From contig NC_049985.1 of NCBI RefSeq assembly GCF_000003815.2, forward strand, positions 7,440,066-7,504,065: DNA of 64,000 nt. The letters run 5' to 3'. The translations under genes were made by a program, and so were the position numbers. How positions within the stretch are numbered: the first letter of the stretch is position 1; every line of letters begins with the position of its first letter. The stretch comes from Branchiostoma floridae. Lineage: Eukaryota > Chordata > Leptocardii > Amphioxiformes > Branchiostomatidae. Below the pieces are notes generated by a model. It ran no database searches. It was not told the DNA's origin and was given only the letters and a program-made list of their open reading frames with translations. Shown in pieces: positions 46,360 to 56,924 of the stretch.

Positions 46360-48240
46360 TTTTAGTGCAATTCTATGGATGATTTTTTTTCATAATTATC
46401 TATGATACTACAATGTATGTGATATAGGGACAAACCATTGACGATATCGGGGAAGAGGCTCCACCGATGACGAAAATAAAACTGCCATTGCACACGTATA
46501 ACTTTTCCGTTCCGCTACATTATTTCAAGGCAGTTATGTAGTAAAGCGCCCTCAGATGTTTTTAGCTTTGTTATATAATTTCCTTGGTTATATCAATGTG
46601 GTATCGACATGATATGTACAGGTGTAACTTAAGTGTGACACAATTATGATAAGCTATGATGACCTTTTGTAAATGGGTCAGATCGTGTCAGCTCAGACAA
46701 AAACTAACGATGTGTCCTTATTTTGTAACACATGTTTACAATGGTGCCAGGATTACCTATCATGTGTAAAACAGTCCCCAGTGTCATGTGCAGTCATGCG
46801 TCATGGCGATATGACAATCAGTCTAATGGGTGAAGAAAAGTATATTTTGATTGCCCCACTTACTGATGGCATGTTATGTAGCATGCTTCTTGAGATAGAC
46901 ATTAGCCTCATTAGTCATTAGTAGGCTTAATGGTCAGGCATTTAGGAGCTTAACATGCATTTTATTTGTGGCCAGTAACGCCAGTTCTACCAGGAGGCTT
47001 TACCAGAAATCGGGTCACAATCACGACTGATATGCCATTATAATTGCATACTAGTATTATAAAAGCGCAAAAACTCCGCCCCTTAGAGTCAGCTCGACTC
47101 AGTGCTCGCGTAATGGGACAGATTAGAGTAAGTTCTATTTGCGGGGAAGTAGTGCCGAAGCAGCAAGTTTCATTCAAGGACGCTGTTTTGACATGGAATG
47201 TGTTGAATTCAACAAATGACAAACTATCGGATTGATCGGTTCCTTTTGCTCTGAGCTTTGATTCATCGTAGAAAGAATGTGCTAAAACCTCCTTGATCGT
47301 TGTACACATCGGGAGATGCAATTAGAATGATGAAACTCCCATGAAGGCAGTCACTGACAAGTTGTGACTGTTTGCACCGTTTGAAAAGTCATCTGTCTCT
47401 CTTATTCGGAAGCAGTACAATGTACGTGCGTGCACAATATATGACCCCGCTCAATAAAACGGCCCAGAGTAGGTGCTTAGCGCATCAGCCTGCATTTCAC
47501 AGGCTTACCTAAGCTTCAGTGCACCTCCGTGCTCTGACACTAATGACCGTGTGGGAAAATTGACCGTAAATCCAGGTCTCCTATGAAACTCAATCATTCT
47601 CACGATTTCTCCCTGCGTGACCGCCCCAAAGATCGTTCATCTTCCAACGCCAAATGTTCTACGCACTGACAACTTCACATATTCTTACGGTACCGAATGA
47701 TGTGTGCAGTGGAAATTAAAATCACTTTTCTCCTTCATGAAGGTGAGAAGTCAAGGCGGTGATGAGTATGTCACGTGGAACATTTGTCAGGGGGCGCCGT
47801 TGTGCGTAAATGGGGAGGATCAGCAGTCAGTAATGGTTGTGTAGCATTACAGGCCATTTCAGTCTTCAATCATTGCTACATAAATCGTATAGGTAATGGG
47901 GATTTTTGGGGAATGATCGGAAAGTATGTTTAGACTTAAAGTCATGCTGTAACAGTGAAGTTAGCGAGCTATGTTTTATCTGAATAACGCTGATAGATAA
48001 CGTTCGTTAGGTATTTTTGTCCATGTCATTCTATCATTTTGTATGGTACGGGCGCTTGTAATTCAAAACTGTTGAACATTAATGAAACTTTGTTGCAACC
48101 ACTATTCATCTTAACTATCAATCTGTAAACCATATTTTACATACAAAATCTGATACAAAATGGTCCGAAAACTTCATCGTCAAACGTCTATGAAAGGGGG
48201 CTGTTTCTTGGCTGCAATGCGCAACATAGACGGTAGGTGG
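46360..48240. other. Intergenic region between divergent WDR17 and DNAJA3
   Basis: No gene is recognised. Plus-strand frames at 46156-46359 and 46673-46921 lack similarity and splice support. The segment 47460-47560 has a compact GC-balanced look (AGCGCATCAGCCTGCATTTC) but I cannot fold a convincing RNA gene. Confidence 0.45.
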
Positions 48241-48269
48241 CTCTGGTTTCTGCACTGCACACTGCACTA

Positions 48270-48511
48270 GCACGTCACCGGAACGTACTGCGCCTGCGCG
48301 AACCCTGGTGGTTTGGGGCTTGGTTTGGTCAACGTTGCATTGAAATCCCGCTTGTTGCACAATATATGTTAGAGACATGGTTTCATGTAAAACGTACACG
48401 GAGTTTTACCCTTATATACGCACGTACTTTCTTAAATGCGGCCCTTTAGTAAACCGGTAGTTTAGCATGTCTATACTTTTCGCGCAGGCGCAGTACGTTC
48501 CGGTGACGTGC
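48270..48511. promoter_or_regulatory. DNAJA3: Perfect 31-bp inverted repeat in DNAJA3 promoter, NRF-1-like
   Basis: The 31 bases at 48270-48300 (GCACGTCACCGG...CTGCGCCTGCGCG) are the exact reverse complement of 48481-48511. Each arm carries a GC-palindromic NRF-1-like GCGCCTGCGC and a TGACGT half-CRE, and is flanked outside by CACTGCA repeats. The arms lie 107-318 bp or so upstream of the DNAJA3 ATG. They could be paired regulatory sites or the ends of a small element. Confidence 0.75.
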
Positions 48512-48558
48512 TCACTGCACTGCACTCACTGCACCCTCCATCAGGTCTCGTCGTAAAG

Positions 48559-48598
48559 TCTCGCGAGAGGTTGCGACTGCTATTGATGCGCTTGCGCA
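48559..48598 (+). promoter_or_regulatory. DNAJA3: TCTCGCGAGA and NRF-1-like core promoter sites
   Basis: TCTCGCGAGA (48559-48568) is the known CGCG core-promoter element of vertebrate housekeeping genes. TGCGCTTGCGCA (48587-48598) differs by one base from the NRF-1 consensus TGCGCATGCGCA. Both lie just upstream of the ATG at 48618. NRF-1 control would suit a nuclear gene for a mitochondrial protein. No TATA box is seen. Confidence 0.6.
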
Positions 48599-48617
48599 GA
48601 ACAGCAGCCGAGAAAAA

Positions 48618-48795
48618 ATGGCTGTGTCCCGGTTTTGCAGACTGAACTTGTCGAAAAATCTTCAAATTTCCGTTTCACACAGAAATCCCAGATTTCCAGG
48701 AGCAGGAAACAGTTCCCTTATAGTTTATTTCAGAAGTTTATCACATTTTAGGGCTCCAGCATGTGGATGTCAAGCCGTTTTAACGGGCAGAATAG
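48618..48795 (+). CDS. DNAJA3: DNAJA3 exon 1 (presequence)
   Basis: 178 nt from ATG to AATAG|GTGAGT, phase 1. Encodes [20 protein letters not shown], an amphipathic, Arg-containing, acid-poor mitochondrial targeting sequence. Confidence 0.9.
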
Positions 48796-51700
48796 GTGAG
48801 TTTTGTAACCTTGTATGCCGGTTTGTTGCGCACATGGTAGTCTGCTAGTGCTAGCTGTCCTTTGGTTCGTTCTAGAAAAATCACGACTTATTTCAGAAAT
48901 CTTTCCTGTCACTCCTTTTGTGATAGGTCTCATTTTGTGCCAACAAAGTCAGCATTTTAGAAAGGGTGTTTCCATCAGATAGCGTGTCAAATGCCAGTGA
49001 ACCTTTGCTTCATAAAAATCGGAAGGTTAGTTACGTCATCCTATTTCTACACTACAGGGCAAGTCCACGGTGGGCCCAAGGGTTCAACTCTTGTTGTTTG
49101 TTGATGACAATTAATCCAACGTTGTTGAACTTGAATTTCAATACATGTTACTGTGACATGTATCAACTTGACCTTCAACATGAAGATATGCGTATTTTTT
49201 TACATGTACTATTAAAACCTCCCTGCTATTTTGTAGATCTAAATTAAAATAGGAATATGTTGATGTATACTAAACATGCCAGAATAATCATCACCATCAT
49301 TGGGGGCTTTGATGAAGAGACAAATATACTGTAAATCTGAAAACTTTTGCAGAGGTGTTATTTTCGTGGTGACCTTTCCACAGCAAATTCTTGATGCCGC
49401 AAATATGCATTTTCAATGTATTACTATTACTAAAGACTGAAAAGAACCTGATCCCTCCCACAATGGAATAAAACCACAGTGAAACTGAAAGGTAATGTAC
49501 TGACTATTCTACCTTTGCAGCACAACAGTGGTTACGGACAACAGAAGGGTTCCACACTTCCTCAGTTTGTACACAGAGAAAAGACTTTTACAAAATTTTA
49601 GGAGTTTCCAAAAATGCATCACAAAAAGATATCAAGAAGGCCTACTATCAGGTGAGAAATTCATTTTTATGTGGTACACATGAACCATTATTTACTGATG
49701 TCCTGCAATATCTTTAGCTGTTTTTTGTTCTTATAAAATATAACACCAGGCCAATGATTAACACTACTTCTGCTGTTCACATACTGCAATGGTACTCACT
49801 ACCTTGTAGATCTGATGTTATGAGGCTATGCTAACAGCTCTATACAAATATTTTAGTAGTAGGTCTTGGAGTCACTCTAACTCTAGGATTCACACAAATT
49901 TTTACAGCATGCTGTGATAAATCTGATATACCGGTATTGGCAAAGTAGCTAAGTTGTTTTGGGTCTTGTATTTCAGTTGGCCAAGAAGTGGCATCCAGAC
50001 ACAAACAAGGATGCTGACGCTGGGAAGAAGTTCGCAGAAGTTGCAGAAGCATATGAGGTAAGATGAAGGGGGATTTTGGTATAGAGACGAAGTCTCTCAA
50101 ATTTATCCTCACAAAACTTCAAATCATTACACAGCGGTATGAGACTTTTGAATTATTGTTGGACATGTGTTACTGTTGGTTGACTGTAACTCTTCTCTCT
50201 CTCTCAACTTTTTCCTTAGATATTAGGGGATGATCAGAAGAGACGGGAATACGACACGTTCGGTTCGACGGGTGCGTTTGGCGGAGCGGGTGCCAGTACG
50301 GGCCAGGGCTTCTCCCAGAGCCAGTGGTCGACAAACATCGACCCTGAGGAACTCTTCCGCAGGGTCTTCAGCGAATTCTCCAATGCAGGAAGGGGAGGTT
50401 TCCAGGGGTTCGATTTTGAGTCACAGTTCGAGCAACCACAAGAGGTGGGATTTTATATATCATGATTGAGTCTCAAGGGTTGTCATACCATTCAGCACAT
50501 TTCTATTGTATTTTCTACTGAGATGCCCATTTTGTCGTCTAGTACCTTTGGATGGGACATGATTTGACATCCTTCATTCAAACACATGTGCTGTAAAGCC
50601 ATATTTCCTATCTACCCTATAACGAAAAGGAAACAAAGTAAAGGCAGAATATTCAGTCTTCATTTAGTGCACACATTGGATGTCTTTGGTAATACATGTG
50701 TGGTCCACAGCCAGCCAAGGGCTAAGATGTTAGCTTTTTTTATGTCCTGTATTTTTGTACATTTGAATGCGTACTACGTATGCTACCAGACTTACAGTAA
50801 ATTGTACTCGAATACTGCAGTGATACTAACTAAGTGAAGAGCTTTGTGAATATGTGTTGAATATATGTTTTAACTTTTGTTTCCCACCAGTTTGTTATGG
50901 ACCTGACGTTTACCCAGGCTTGTAGAGGAGTGAACAAGGAGCTCAACTTCACCATGATGGACAGCTGTCCCAGATGTAAGGGAAACAAGGCTGAGCCAGG
51001 GACGAAGATCACACGCTGTCAGTACTGCCATGGCACTGGTCAGGTGAGGATATTACATGTATAATGAACCTTTACAGTGTTCTCACCAGGAATTTTTCAC
51101 AGCGTCGGGCAGGGGTCCGGGGGCCGCCGAAGGCCCCCGGCGGGGTCCAGGGGCAGAGTCCCGGTGGGGGGACCCAGGGGGGCGAAGCCCCCCGGAAGCT
51201 CTTGCATTTTAGGCTATTGAGAAGGCTTATTTCATCATTTTTTTAGGGCCATATCTACGATAATCGCAGCAGTCACTTAACTTCTCGTCAGCAGTTTGAC
51301 GTAACAATATTTCGGGTCAAAGATTCACAGACAACTAAAAACTCATACGGTCATAAACAACAAACTTTACTCAGCTCAACAGTACTTAAAAATATTGTCC
51401 TGGTTGCCATCCGAAGTTGAAGCGCTTGTTTATAGCGCTAGTATCGCTGTTAGCAGCCGTGCCACTTTTGTTGACGGTCTCCCTGCGTCGCCGCCTCGCC
51501 GTTAGAGTTTAGACGATATTCCCACGGACATGTTTCAAGAAAATACCCGGTAAAAACCGCTGTTCCGCGTCAGATTCCATTCTTTAAAACATGTGGGACT
51601 CCGTGTTACAGTCTAATAAATATTTTGTAGAAGCACCGCTGTGGGAAAGAAAGTCCAAGGAATGTAATATTACGTTGAAGTTCGCTGTAAACTTGCACAC

Positions 51701-54700
51701 GGCACATGACTGAAACTGTAAACAACAGCCGCGTTTGATTGATAGCCGGCGGCCCTTTGATCAAATCGGAAAGGTGCCGATACTGCCCTGGCGGTTTGTG
51801 GGCGGGGCCACAAGGGGAGGCTTGTCGGCGAAACTATTAAACGCCCGGGTTTTACATACAAACTTACGATGGTTTGTATCTTGCGAATGCCGATACAAAG
51901 AGCTTCAAATTTAGAACAGGAATTTTGGGAAAGCGACCCGCTCTTGCTCCAGAATTATGTCGGAAAGAATTGATTCTATTTCCAGCGCTGAAGTAAAAAT
52001 TACGCAACTATCAGTAACAGCCTATGTTGGTCAACCCAGCTCCCCAAATAAGGGCATTCCCCGGGAACTGGCTGTTCCGGGGAGATATCCCACCCCACTG
52101 ATCACTTGCAGCACACGCGCTACTCATTTTATTTTATTTTTTTTGGCACGAACGCAGGGCGGCACACGCAAAATTTAGAACAGGAAACTTTGGAACACGA
52201 CCCGTTCTTGCTCTAGAAATGTGTCAGAAATAATTGATTCTATTTTCCGTACTGAAAAAGAAAGACGCAACTGCTAGTAACAGCCTCTGTTTATCAACGC
52301 CGCTGTTCCGGCTGTTCCGGGGAGAGATCCCACCCCGCTAATCACGTGCGGGCAAGGCCCTCTCGCGTCTGTGTTTACATTTCCGCGCGCGGGAACGCAA
52401 GGGTGGGAGGGGCTGCGAAACAGCGGTACGGTGCTGTAAAACACCTCACTTCGAGCTGATAACTTCCTGAAACAGCGAAGGCGCGTGCTTGGCGCGTGCC
52501 TATGTATTTTTACTACGATATTTTTCTTTTATTCCCCATTTTTTTGCCGCTACGCTGGATGAAAAAGCAGCGTAGCGGGCGTTTTACAGCGTCATTTTTC
52601 CAGCCCACAGCGTATCGGCCCGCTATGCTGAAAAGGCCTGGTGAGAACACTGCTTTATCAATAAGGTTACGTTTTTCTACTGCATGTGTTTCTAGTTTAG
52701 TTTCTAGCTTTGGAATATCTGATAACATATATATCATGTTTCTGCCATTCTAACTTGAAAGATGTCAATCCTGTATCAGATTTCCTCTATAACTTTTCTT
52801 ATTTGTACCTTACTAAGGAGGCAAAAAGATATTTATTGTGTACTGACATATTGGGTCAGTCTAGAGAGAATAATGATGATCTTTGACATGTCGATGATTA
52901 CAACCCCTTGCTGTTCACATCCTGAATGTGACAACTTGGAGAAAATATGCTAATGAGGCATGTGTCAATCTTAAAAAATATATGCTGATAAGGCCTGTGT
53001 CAATCTTTGAGAAAATATGCCAATGGGACAGATTTCAATTGGTGGATAAAACTTAAAAGCTGCTAGTCTTGGACAAAGTATGCTGTCAAGGCATGTGCCA
53101 GCCCTGTGTTTGAACTTTTATTAATGAAAGCTCAAATTGGCCGGCCGCTGCTTTTCATTGAGCTCATGAGGGAAGAGGCACGGGTCAGACAAAGTATATA
53201 ACAGAGTTACAGTTTCCGTGAGTCTTATACGTCTATATGCACAATGCTCTATTAGGTAAACTGTTCCTGTAAATATCTGTGTTTTTACACTTGTCAGGAA
53301 ACCATCAATACTGGTCCCTTCATGATGCGCTCGACCTGCCGGCGGTGCCGAGGCCAGGGCACCATCTACTCAACCCCCTGTATACTGTGCAGAGGACAGG
53401 GCAAGACTCAACAGAAGAAGTCAGTCATGGTGCCTGTACCAGCAGGTTAGTACAGAAGATGGCTTACTATTCCTGGAAAACATATCATCTACTGTACATA
53501 CAAGGCTACTGGATTGGTCCAAAAAAAATCAGTGGACTTGATTTTGAGCCAAGTAGAAATTACCAGATTATATCGGCAGGGGTTTACATGTTTTGCCACT
53601 TACCAGTTCAAGAAAATAACAAGAGTAGAGTAGAGTTTATAGATCTAATCATTTATATAAATTTTACAGTCTTGTATTATTCACAAAATGCAAATCTCAC
53701 CCCTTCATTCCATCTTCCCAGGTGTTGAAGATGGACAGACTGTGAGAATGCCCATGGGAAGTAAGGAGCTCTTCATCACATTCAGGGTGAGTACAGCAAT
53801 ATTGAAACATTACAACACTGTATAGTGAAGTAAGTAAGTATGTACAACACTGCTGTAGTTCAGTTGTTTGTAAATGGCTGAGACCTGTTCAGAATTTTAA
53901 CCTTTGATCTATTGATCTATAGCAGAGTGTAGAATTCTCTTCGGTGTGGTATCCTTTACTTTGTCATTGACTTGTTCTGCCATATGTCCAATCTGCCCTA
54001 TAACAAAGGTACAAAAGAAAACATAGTAAAGACAGAATATTGTCTTCGAAGTTAATTCAATGCACACATTGATCATGAATATGTCAGACTTGCAGCAAAT
54101 ATGGTCCATAGTCAAGGGTTAAGATGTTAACTTTTTTTATGTCCTGTATTTATGTACATTTGAATATGTACTATGCATACTACAGTACTAGACTGACTGA
54201 CAGAAGATTGTTTGTAATACAATTATATGCACTGTCATATAAATCTGATCGGATATGTTGTGTATGTTTTGAAGCTATATTGACAGCTCCATGCATTGTC
54301 TTCCAGCAAGTGCATACACTTGAATTCCTCTGAAATTGTAAAAAAAGCATGTCAGGTTTGCAGCACATGAAGTTGTTCCCCTGTTCCAGGTTGCGAGGAG
54401 TGACTACTTCCGCAGGGAAGGCGCAGACATCCACACTGACGCTGCCATCTCCATTGCTCAGGCCATTCTCGGAGGAAACATGCGCATCAAGGGCATATAT
54501 GACAACGTCACCATCGATGTAAGGAAATCCTGGATACATTATAAAAGTTTAAATCCCTCCTACACTTTTCCTTGTATAATTGCAGTACCCATCTCCATTT
54601 CTATAGCCTTAGTCTACACAGGTTGCTACAGCAGGGGTTAGTCCACTGGTAGTGGTATGTGTTCAACTCCCAAACTTGTAAGTGCTGAGTGCTAAGCAGA

Positions 54701-56106
54701 GAAATTGGAATGTACCATTTTTTAAACTCTTTTGTATGACCCAGCTGGGGTTTGAATTGCAGCTACTCTGTTCCATACCATTATTTCTGTTGTACTTTTT
54801 GCAGGCCCATGATTAACACTACTTCTGCTGTTCACATACTGCAATGGTACTCGCTACCTTGTAGATCTGATGTTATGAGGCCGTGTCAAAATGTATGTAA
54901 ATTTTATGTAAACTAAAAATCTGATCTCATGCAAACATTACATTATGCCGACTGGATATTGTTTGTTTAAAAGTATGGTGATTGATGTGTTCCCATTGCT
55001 TCAAATGTAGATCCCACGTGGAACCCAGTCCCACACACGGCTCCGACTACCAGGGAAGGGTATCAAACGTGTGCAGGGGTATGGCTATGGTGACCACTAT
55101 GTCCACATCAAGATCAAGGTCCCAGAGTAAGTAACACATACATACATACAACAAGGTGTATTCTGTATCACCCGAGGCACTAGCCCAACCGCAGTTGGAA
55201 TTGCCTGAAGAATAGAGAGTAACTCGACAGACGAAAGGGCTGGATTCAAGGTTGATGCGGTTATTCAGTGTTACGGTTTTATTTATCTGTATGTCATGCC
55301 CACCCTAGAAAACACACGTTTCAGTAAAGTTGAGTAGACCATAGAATTTAGTTATGGAAAATTTGAGTTTTTTTTTTTTTTCATGAAAGTAACTTTTTCT
55401 TTCATGAAATAGACAGGATTTGATGATAGCACTTAAAACTTATCTTCGGTTTGTTATTTGTTTTTTAGTTCCTTGTCAGCAAAGCAGAAGGCCCTGGTCA
55501 TGGCATATGCAGAGGAGGAAAGAGATGTAGATGGCACAGTGCAGGGCATCACAAACACTCAAGATGGTGAGTACATACATGGTTGACAAGATAAGACAGT
55601 GTTTCCTTAACCCTCTGCTACATCCTACACAGAAATTTGTGCATGGATAGCATTAGCTTTTAGTTTGCACACACTGGCCATAAGCTAGCACAAAATTGGT
55701 TGTCGACTTGAATATGAGAGTATGCTGTGAAGAGTTTGTTTTAGATTCAGTAACCTACTGTAATACAGATTCAAAACACTTGGAAAAAGCCATACACACT
55801 CTCTGTGATTTTGTGATCTTAGTTTTGTTTTCTTTCATACTACTTAACAAATAGACTAGACAAAAACAATTCCCATCATGTTTTGACTTGTTGGTTGCCC
55901 TTCCTTAAAACTGAGACCAAATCTGTTACCAAAAAGCTTAGTAAATTGTTTAAAAAGCAGTTGTTTCCCTCTGTCCAACAGTGGAGAAAACCCGAGTTCA
56001 GGATAACGTTGGGGATACAGAGGAGGTAGAGCAGAAACAGGGTGGGGGATTCCTCAACAAGGTCAAGGACAAGATTGTGGGGTGGCTGGGCAACTTCCAA
56101 CGATAG
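48618..56106 (+). CDS. DNAJA3: Mitochondrial DnaJ homologue DNAJA3 (Tid1), 11 exons, long form
   Basis: A type-I Hsp40 co-chaperone that stimulates mitochondrial Hsp70 (mortalin) in matrix protein folding and mtDNA maintenance; orthologue of human DNAJA3 and fly l(2)tid. Exons: 48618-48795, 49521-49651, 49977-50057, 50220-50444, 50891-51043, 53298-53445, 53722-53786, 54390-54518, 55011-55126, 55469-55566, 55982-56106. All phases join; 482 residues against 480 in human. Start AAAATGG has a good context. The N terminus is Arg/Ser-rich with almost no acid residues, as in a mitochondrial presequence. J domain at about 80-145 with HPD at 109-111, Gly/Phe region in exon 4, four Cys motifs at 231-291, then the C-terminal substrate-binding domains. 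An alternative last exon lies at 56531-56631. Confidence 0.96.
49521..49651 (+). CDS. DNAJA3: DNAJA3 exon 2 (J domain start)
   Basis: Acceptor CTTTGCAG, donor TATCAG|GTGAGA, 131 nt, phase 1 to 0. Encodes [15 protein letters not shown] and [10 protein letters not shown]-domain helices I and II. Confidence 0.96.
49750..49830. repeat. Intronic duplicate shared by DNAJA3 introns 2 and 8, copy 1
   Basis: About 80 bp (ATGATTAACACTACTTCTGC through TAGATCTGATGTTATGAGGC) is nearly identical at 54806-54882 in another intron. Confidence 0.85.
49977..50057 (+). CDS. DNAJA3: DNAJA3 exon 3 (HPD motif)
   Basis: Acceptor TATTTCAG, donor ATGAG|GTAAGA, 81 nt, phase 0 to 0. Encodes [20 protein letters not shown] and EVAEAYE. 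The HPD tripeptide needed to stimulate Hsp70 ATPase is intact. Confidence 0.97.
50220..50444 (+). CDS. DNAJA3: DNAJA3 exon 4 (J domain end and Gly/Phe region)
   Basis: Acceptor TTCCTTAG, donor AAGAG|GTGGGA, 225 nt, phase 0 to 0. Encodes [20 protein letters not shown], then a Gly/Ser/Phe-rich linker ([19 protein letters not shown]). Confidence 0.95.
50598..50800. repeat. Intronic ~200-bp duplicate of DNAJA3 introns 4 and 7, copy 1
   Basis: It shares the order AGCCATAT...CCCTATAAC, AGTAAAGGCAGAATATT, GTGCACACATTG, GATGTTAGCTTTTTTTATGT and GTACATTTGAAT with 53980-54190. Confidence 0.75.
50891..51043 (+). CDS. DNAJA3: DNAJA3 exon 5 (zinc motifs 1 and 2)
   Basis: Acceptor CCCACCAG, donor GTCAG|GTGAGG, 153 nt, phase 0 to 0. 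Encodes [17 protein letters not shown]. Motif 1 reads CPRCKGNK (last Gly replaced by Lys), motif 2 CQYCHGTG. The following intron holds a 1.6-kb DNA transposon. Confidence 0.96.
51075..52652. mobile_element. DNA transposon with CAGTGTTCTCACCAGG ends, 5-bp target duplication (hAT-like)
   Basis: A perfect 16-bp inverted repeat CAGTGTTCTCACCAGG (51075-51090) and complement (52637-52652) frame 1578 bp in DNAJA3 intron 5. The flanks CTTTA (51070-51074 and 52653-52657) are identical. The left part is a G/C-rich block of GGGGTCC and CCCCCGG words (51115-51200); the right half holds a degenerate 260-bp direct repeat (51914-52100, 52175-52345). No transposase ORF. The 5-bp duplication would fit the hAT5-type group; that label is inference. 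Confidence 0.85.
52940..53040. repeat. Short degenerate tandem repeat
   Basis: About three irregular copies of GAGAAAATATGCTAATGAGG with TGTGTCAATCTT, roughly 46 bp apart, in DNAJA3 intron 5. Confidence 0.6.
53298..53445 (+). CDS. DNAJA3: DNAJA3 exon 6 (zinc motifs 3 and 4)
   Basis: Acceptor CTTGTCAG, donor AGCAG|GTTAGT, 148 nt, phase 0 to 1. Encodes [20 protein letters not shown] and PCILCRGQG; both zinc motifs are canonical CxxCxGxG. Confidence 0.96.
53722..53786 (+). CDS. DNAJA3: DNAJA3 exon 7
   Basis: Acceptor CTTCCCAG, donor TTCAGG|GTGAGT, 65 nt, phase 1 to 0. Encodes [20 protein letters not shown], the conserved start of the C-terminal domain. Confidence 0.95.
53980..54190. repeat. 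Intronic ~200-bp duplicate, copy 2
   Basis: Second, more diverged copy of 50598-50800; AAGATGTTAACTTTTTTTAT and GTATTTATGTACATTTGAAT are the best conserved part. Confidence 0.75.
54390..54518 (+). CDS. DNAJA3: DNAJA3 exon 8
   Basis: Acceptor TGTTCCAG, donor TCGAT|GTAAGG, 129 nt, phase 0 to 0. Encodes [20 protein letters not shown] and QAILGG, a C-terminal domain hallmark. Confidence 0.96.
54806..54882. repeat. Intronic duplicate, copy 2
   Basis: Near-identical to 49750-49830 with one or two substitutions (CACTACC to CGCTACC). Confidence 0.85.
55011..55126 (+). CDS. DNAJA3: DNAJA3 exon 9
   Basis: Acceptor AAATGTAG, donor CCAGA|GTAAGT, 116 nt, phase 0 to 2. Encodes [18 protein letters not shown] and [15 protein letters not shown]. 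Confidence 0.95.
55469..55566 (+). CDS. DNAJA3: DNAJA3 exon 10
   Basis: Acceptor TTTTTTAG, donor AGATG|GTGAGT, 98 nt, phase 2 to 1. Encodes [20 protein letters not shown] and [12 protein letters not shown]. It can join exon 11 or exon 12 in frame. Confidence 0.93.
55982..56106 (+). CDS. DNAJA3: DNAJA3 exon 11, C terminus of long form
   Basis: Acceptor TCCAACAG, stop TAG 56104-56106. Encodes [20 protein letters not shown] and [20 protein letters not shown]. The Gly-Phe-Leu-x-Lys-(V/L)-K pattern resembles the human long-form tail. A donor-like AGAG|GTATGG follows the stop at 56119. Confidence 0.85.
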
Positions 56107-56530
56107 CAGGATTTCTTAGAGGTATGGCAGTAAATTTCCCCAATCTTTATGATATTTCGTATAAAAACAGAGAAAGGAATTGCTTGATCTACCTCTAAGA
56201 AATCCACCAATGACAATACTACTGGTAGTTATACGGCCAAGCAAAAGGTACAGGGTTTCTATACTGTACCTCACTTCAGTCAAAGGTGCCCAAGATGACC
56301 ACTCAGGGCACATTGAAAGTGAAAAATTTGCAAAGCATTTTTTGGACCCCCTGTCAGACCGCCATTGCTCATCATTGTGGGGTACGAATGATTGTACCGT
56401 TTCCCATTTTATTCACATCACATACAAAGTCCCTCCCACTTCTGCCAGCTTGATGATTATTCCTGTATTACTTACCTGGGTACCTTTCATGAGACATGAC
56501 CTTTGACGAGTGCCGTTTCCTCTGCCACAG

Positions 56531-56631
56531 GTGGGAAGCAGGCTATAGAAGACGAGGAAGGCCTGCTGGCCAAGGTGAAGTCAGTGCTGTGCGGAGACTG
56601 GCTGCCCAAGCGCAAGATCGGACAGAACTAA
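56531..56631 (+). CDS. DNAJA3: DNAJA3 alternative terminal exon 12
   Basis: Acceptor CTGCCACAG, stop TAA 56629-56631, 101 nt. Joined to exon 10 in phase 1 it encodes GKQAIEDEEGLLAKVKSVLC and GDWLPKRKIGQN, giving a 474-residue form. Homology in pattern to the exon 11 tail (GxL-x-K-V-K followed by GxWL) suggests an ancient terminal-exon duplication. Without exon skipping it would be 3' UTR. Confidence 0.65.
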
Positions 56632-56896
56632 GACTTGAAGAACCTGCTGACTGACTCTCCTGTTTACTCTCAGATGCCACCTTCCTCTTGTACATGATAG
56701 AACAGCTGCTCTGCTTGATAAGGCTATGATAGGGGGAGGGTTAGACCAGAAAATTTTCTTCCCTTTCATCCTATTGTTTAATCAGCCCCGTAAAACCCCC
56801 ATAGGTGCCTCAATGTACCAAATTGTGGTCACTGCACTGGTAAGGAACTGAACATTGTATTTACAGTAACCTGTCTCAAAACCAGGCTATGGGACC

Positions 56897-56924
56897 GGTG
56901 AGGTGAGGTGAGGTGAGGTGAGGT
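56897..56924. repeat. GGTGA pentanucleotide microsatellite
   Basis: Five to six tandem GGTGA units in the DNAJA3 3' UTR. Confidence 0.85.

Noticed and set aside
47460-47560. Possible structured RNA or tRNA-derived element
   Set aside because: No complete cloverleaf or B box could be laid out.
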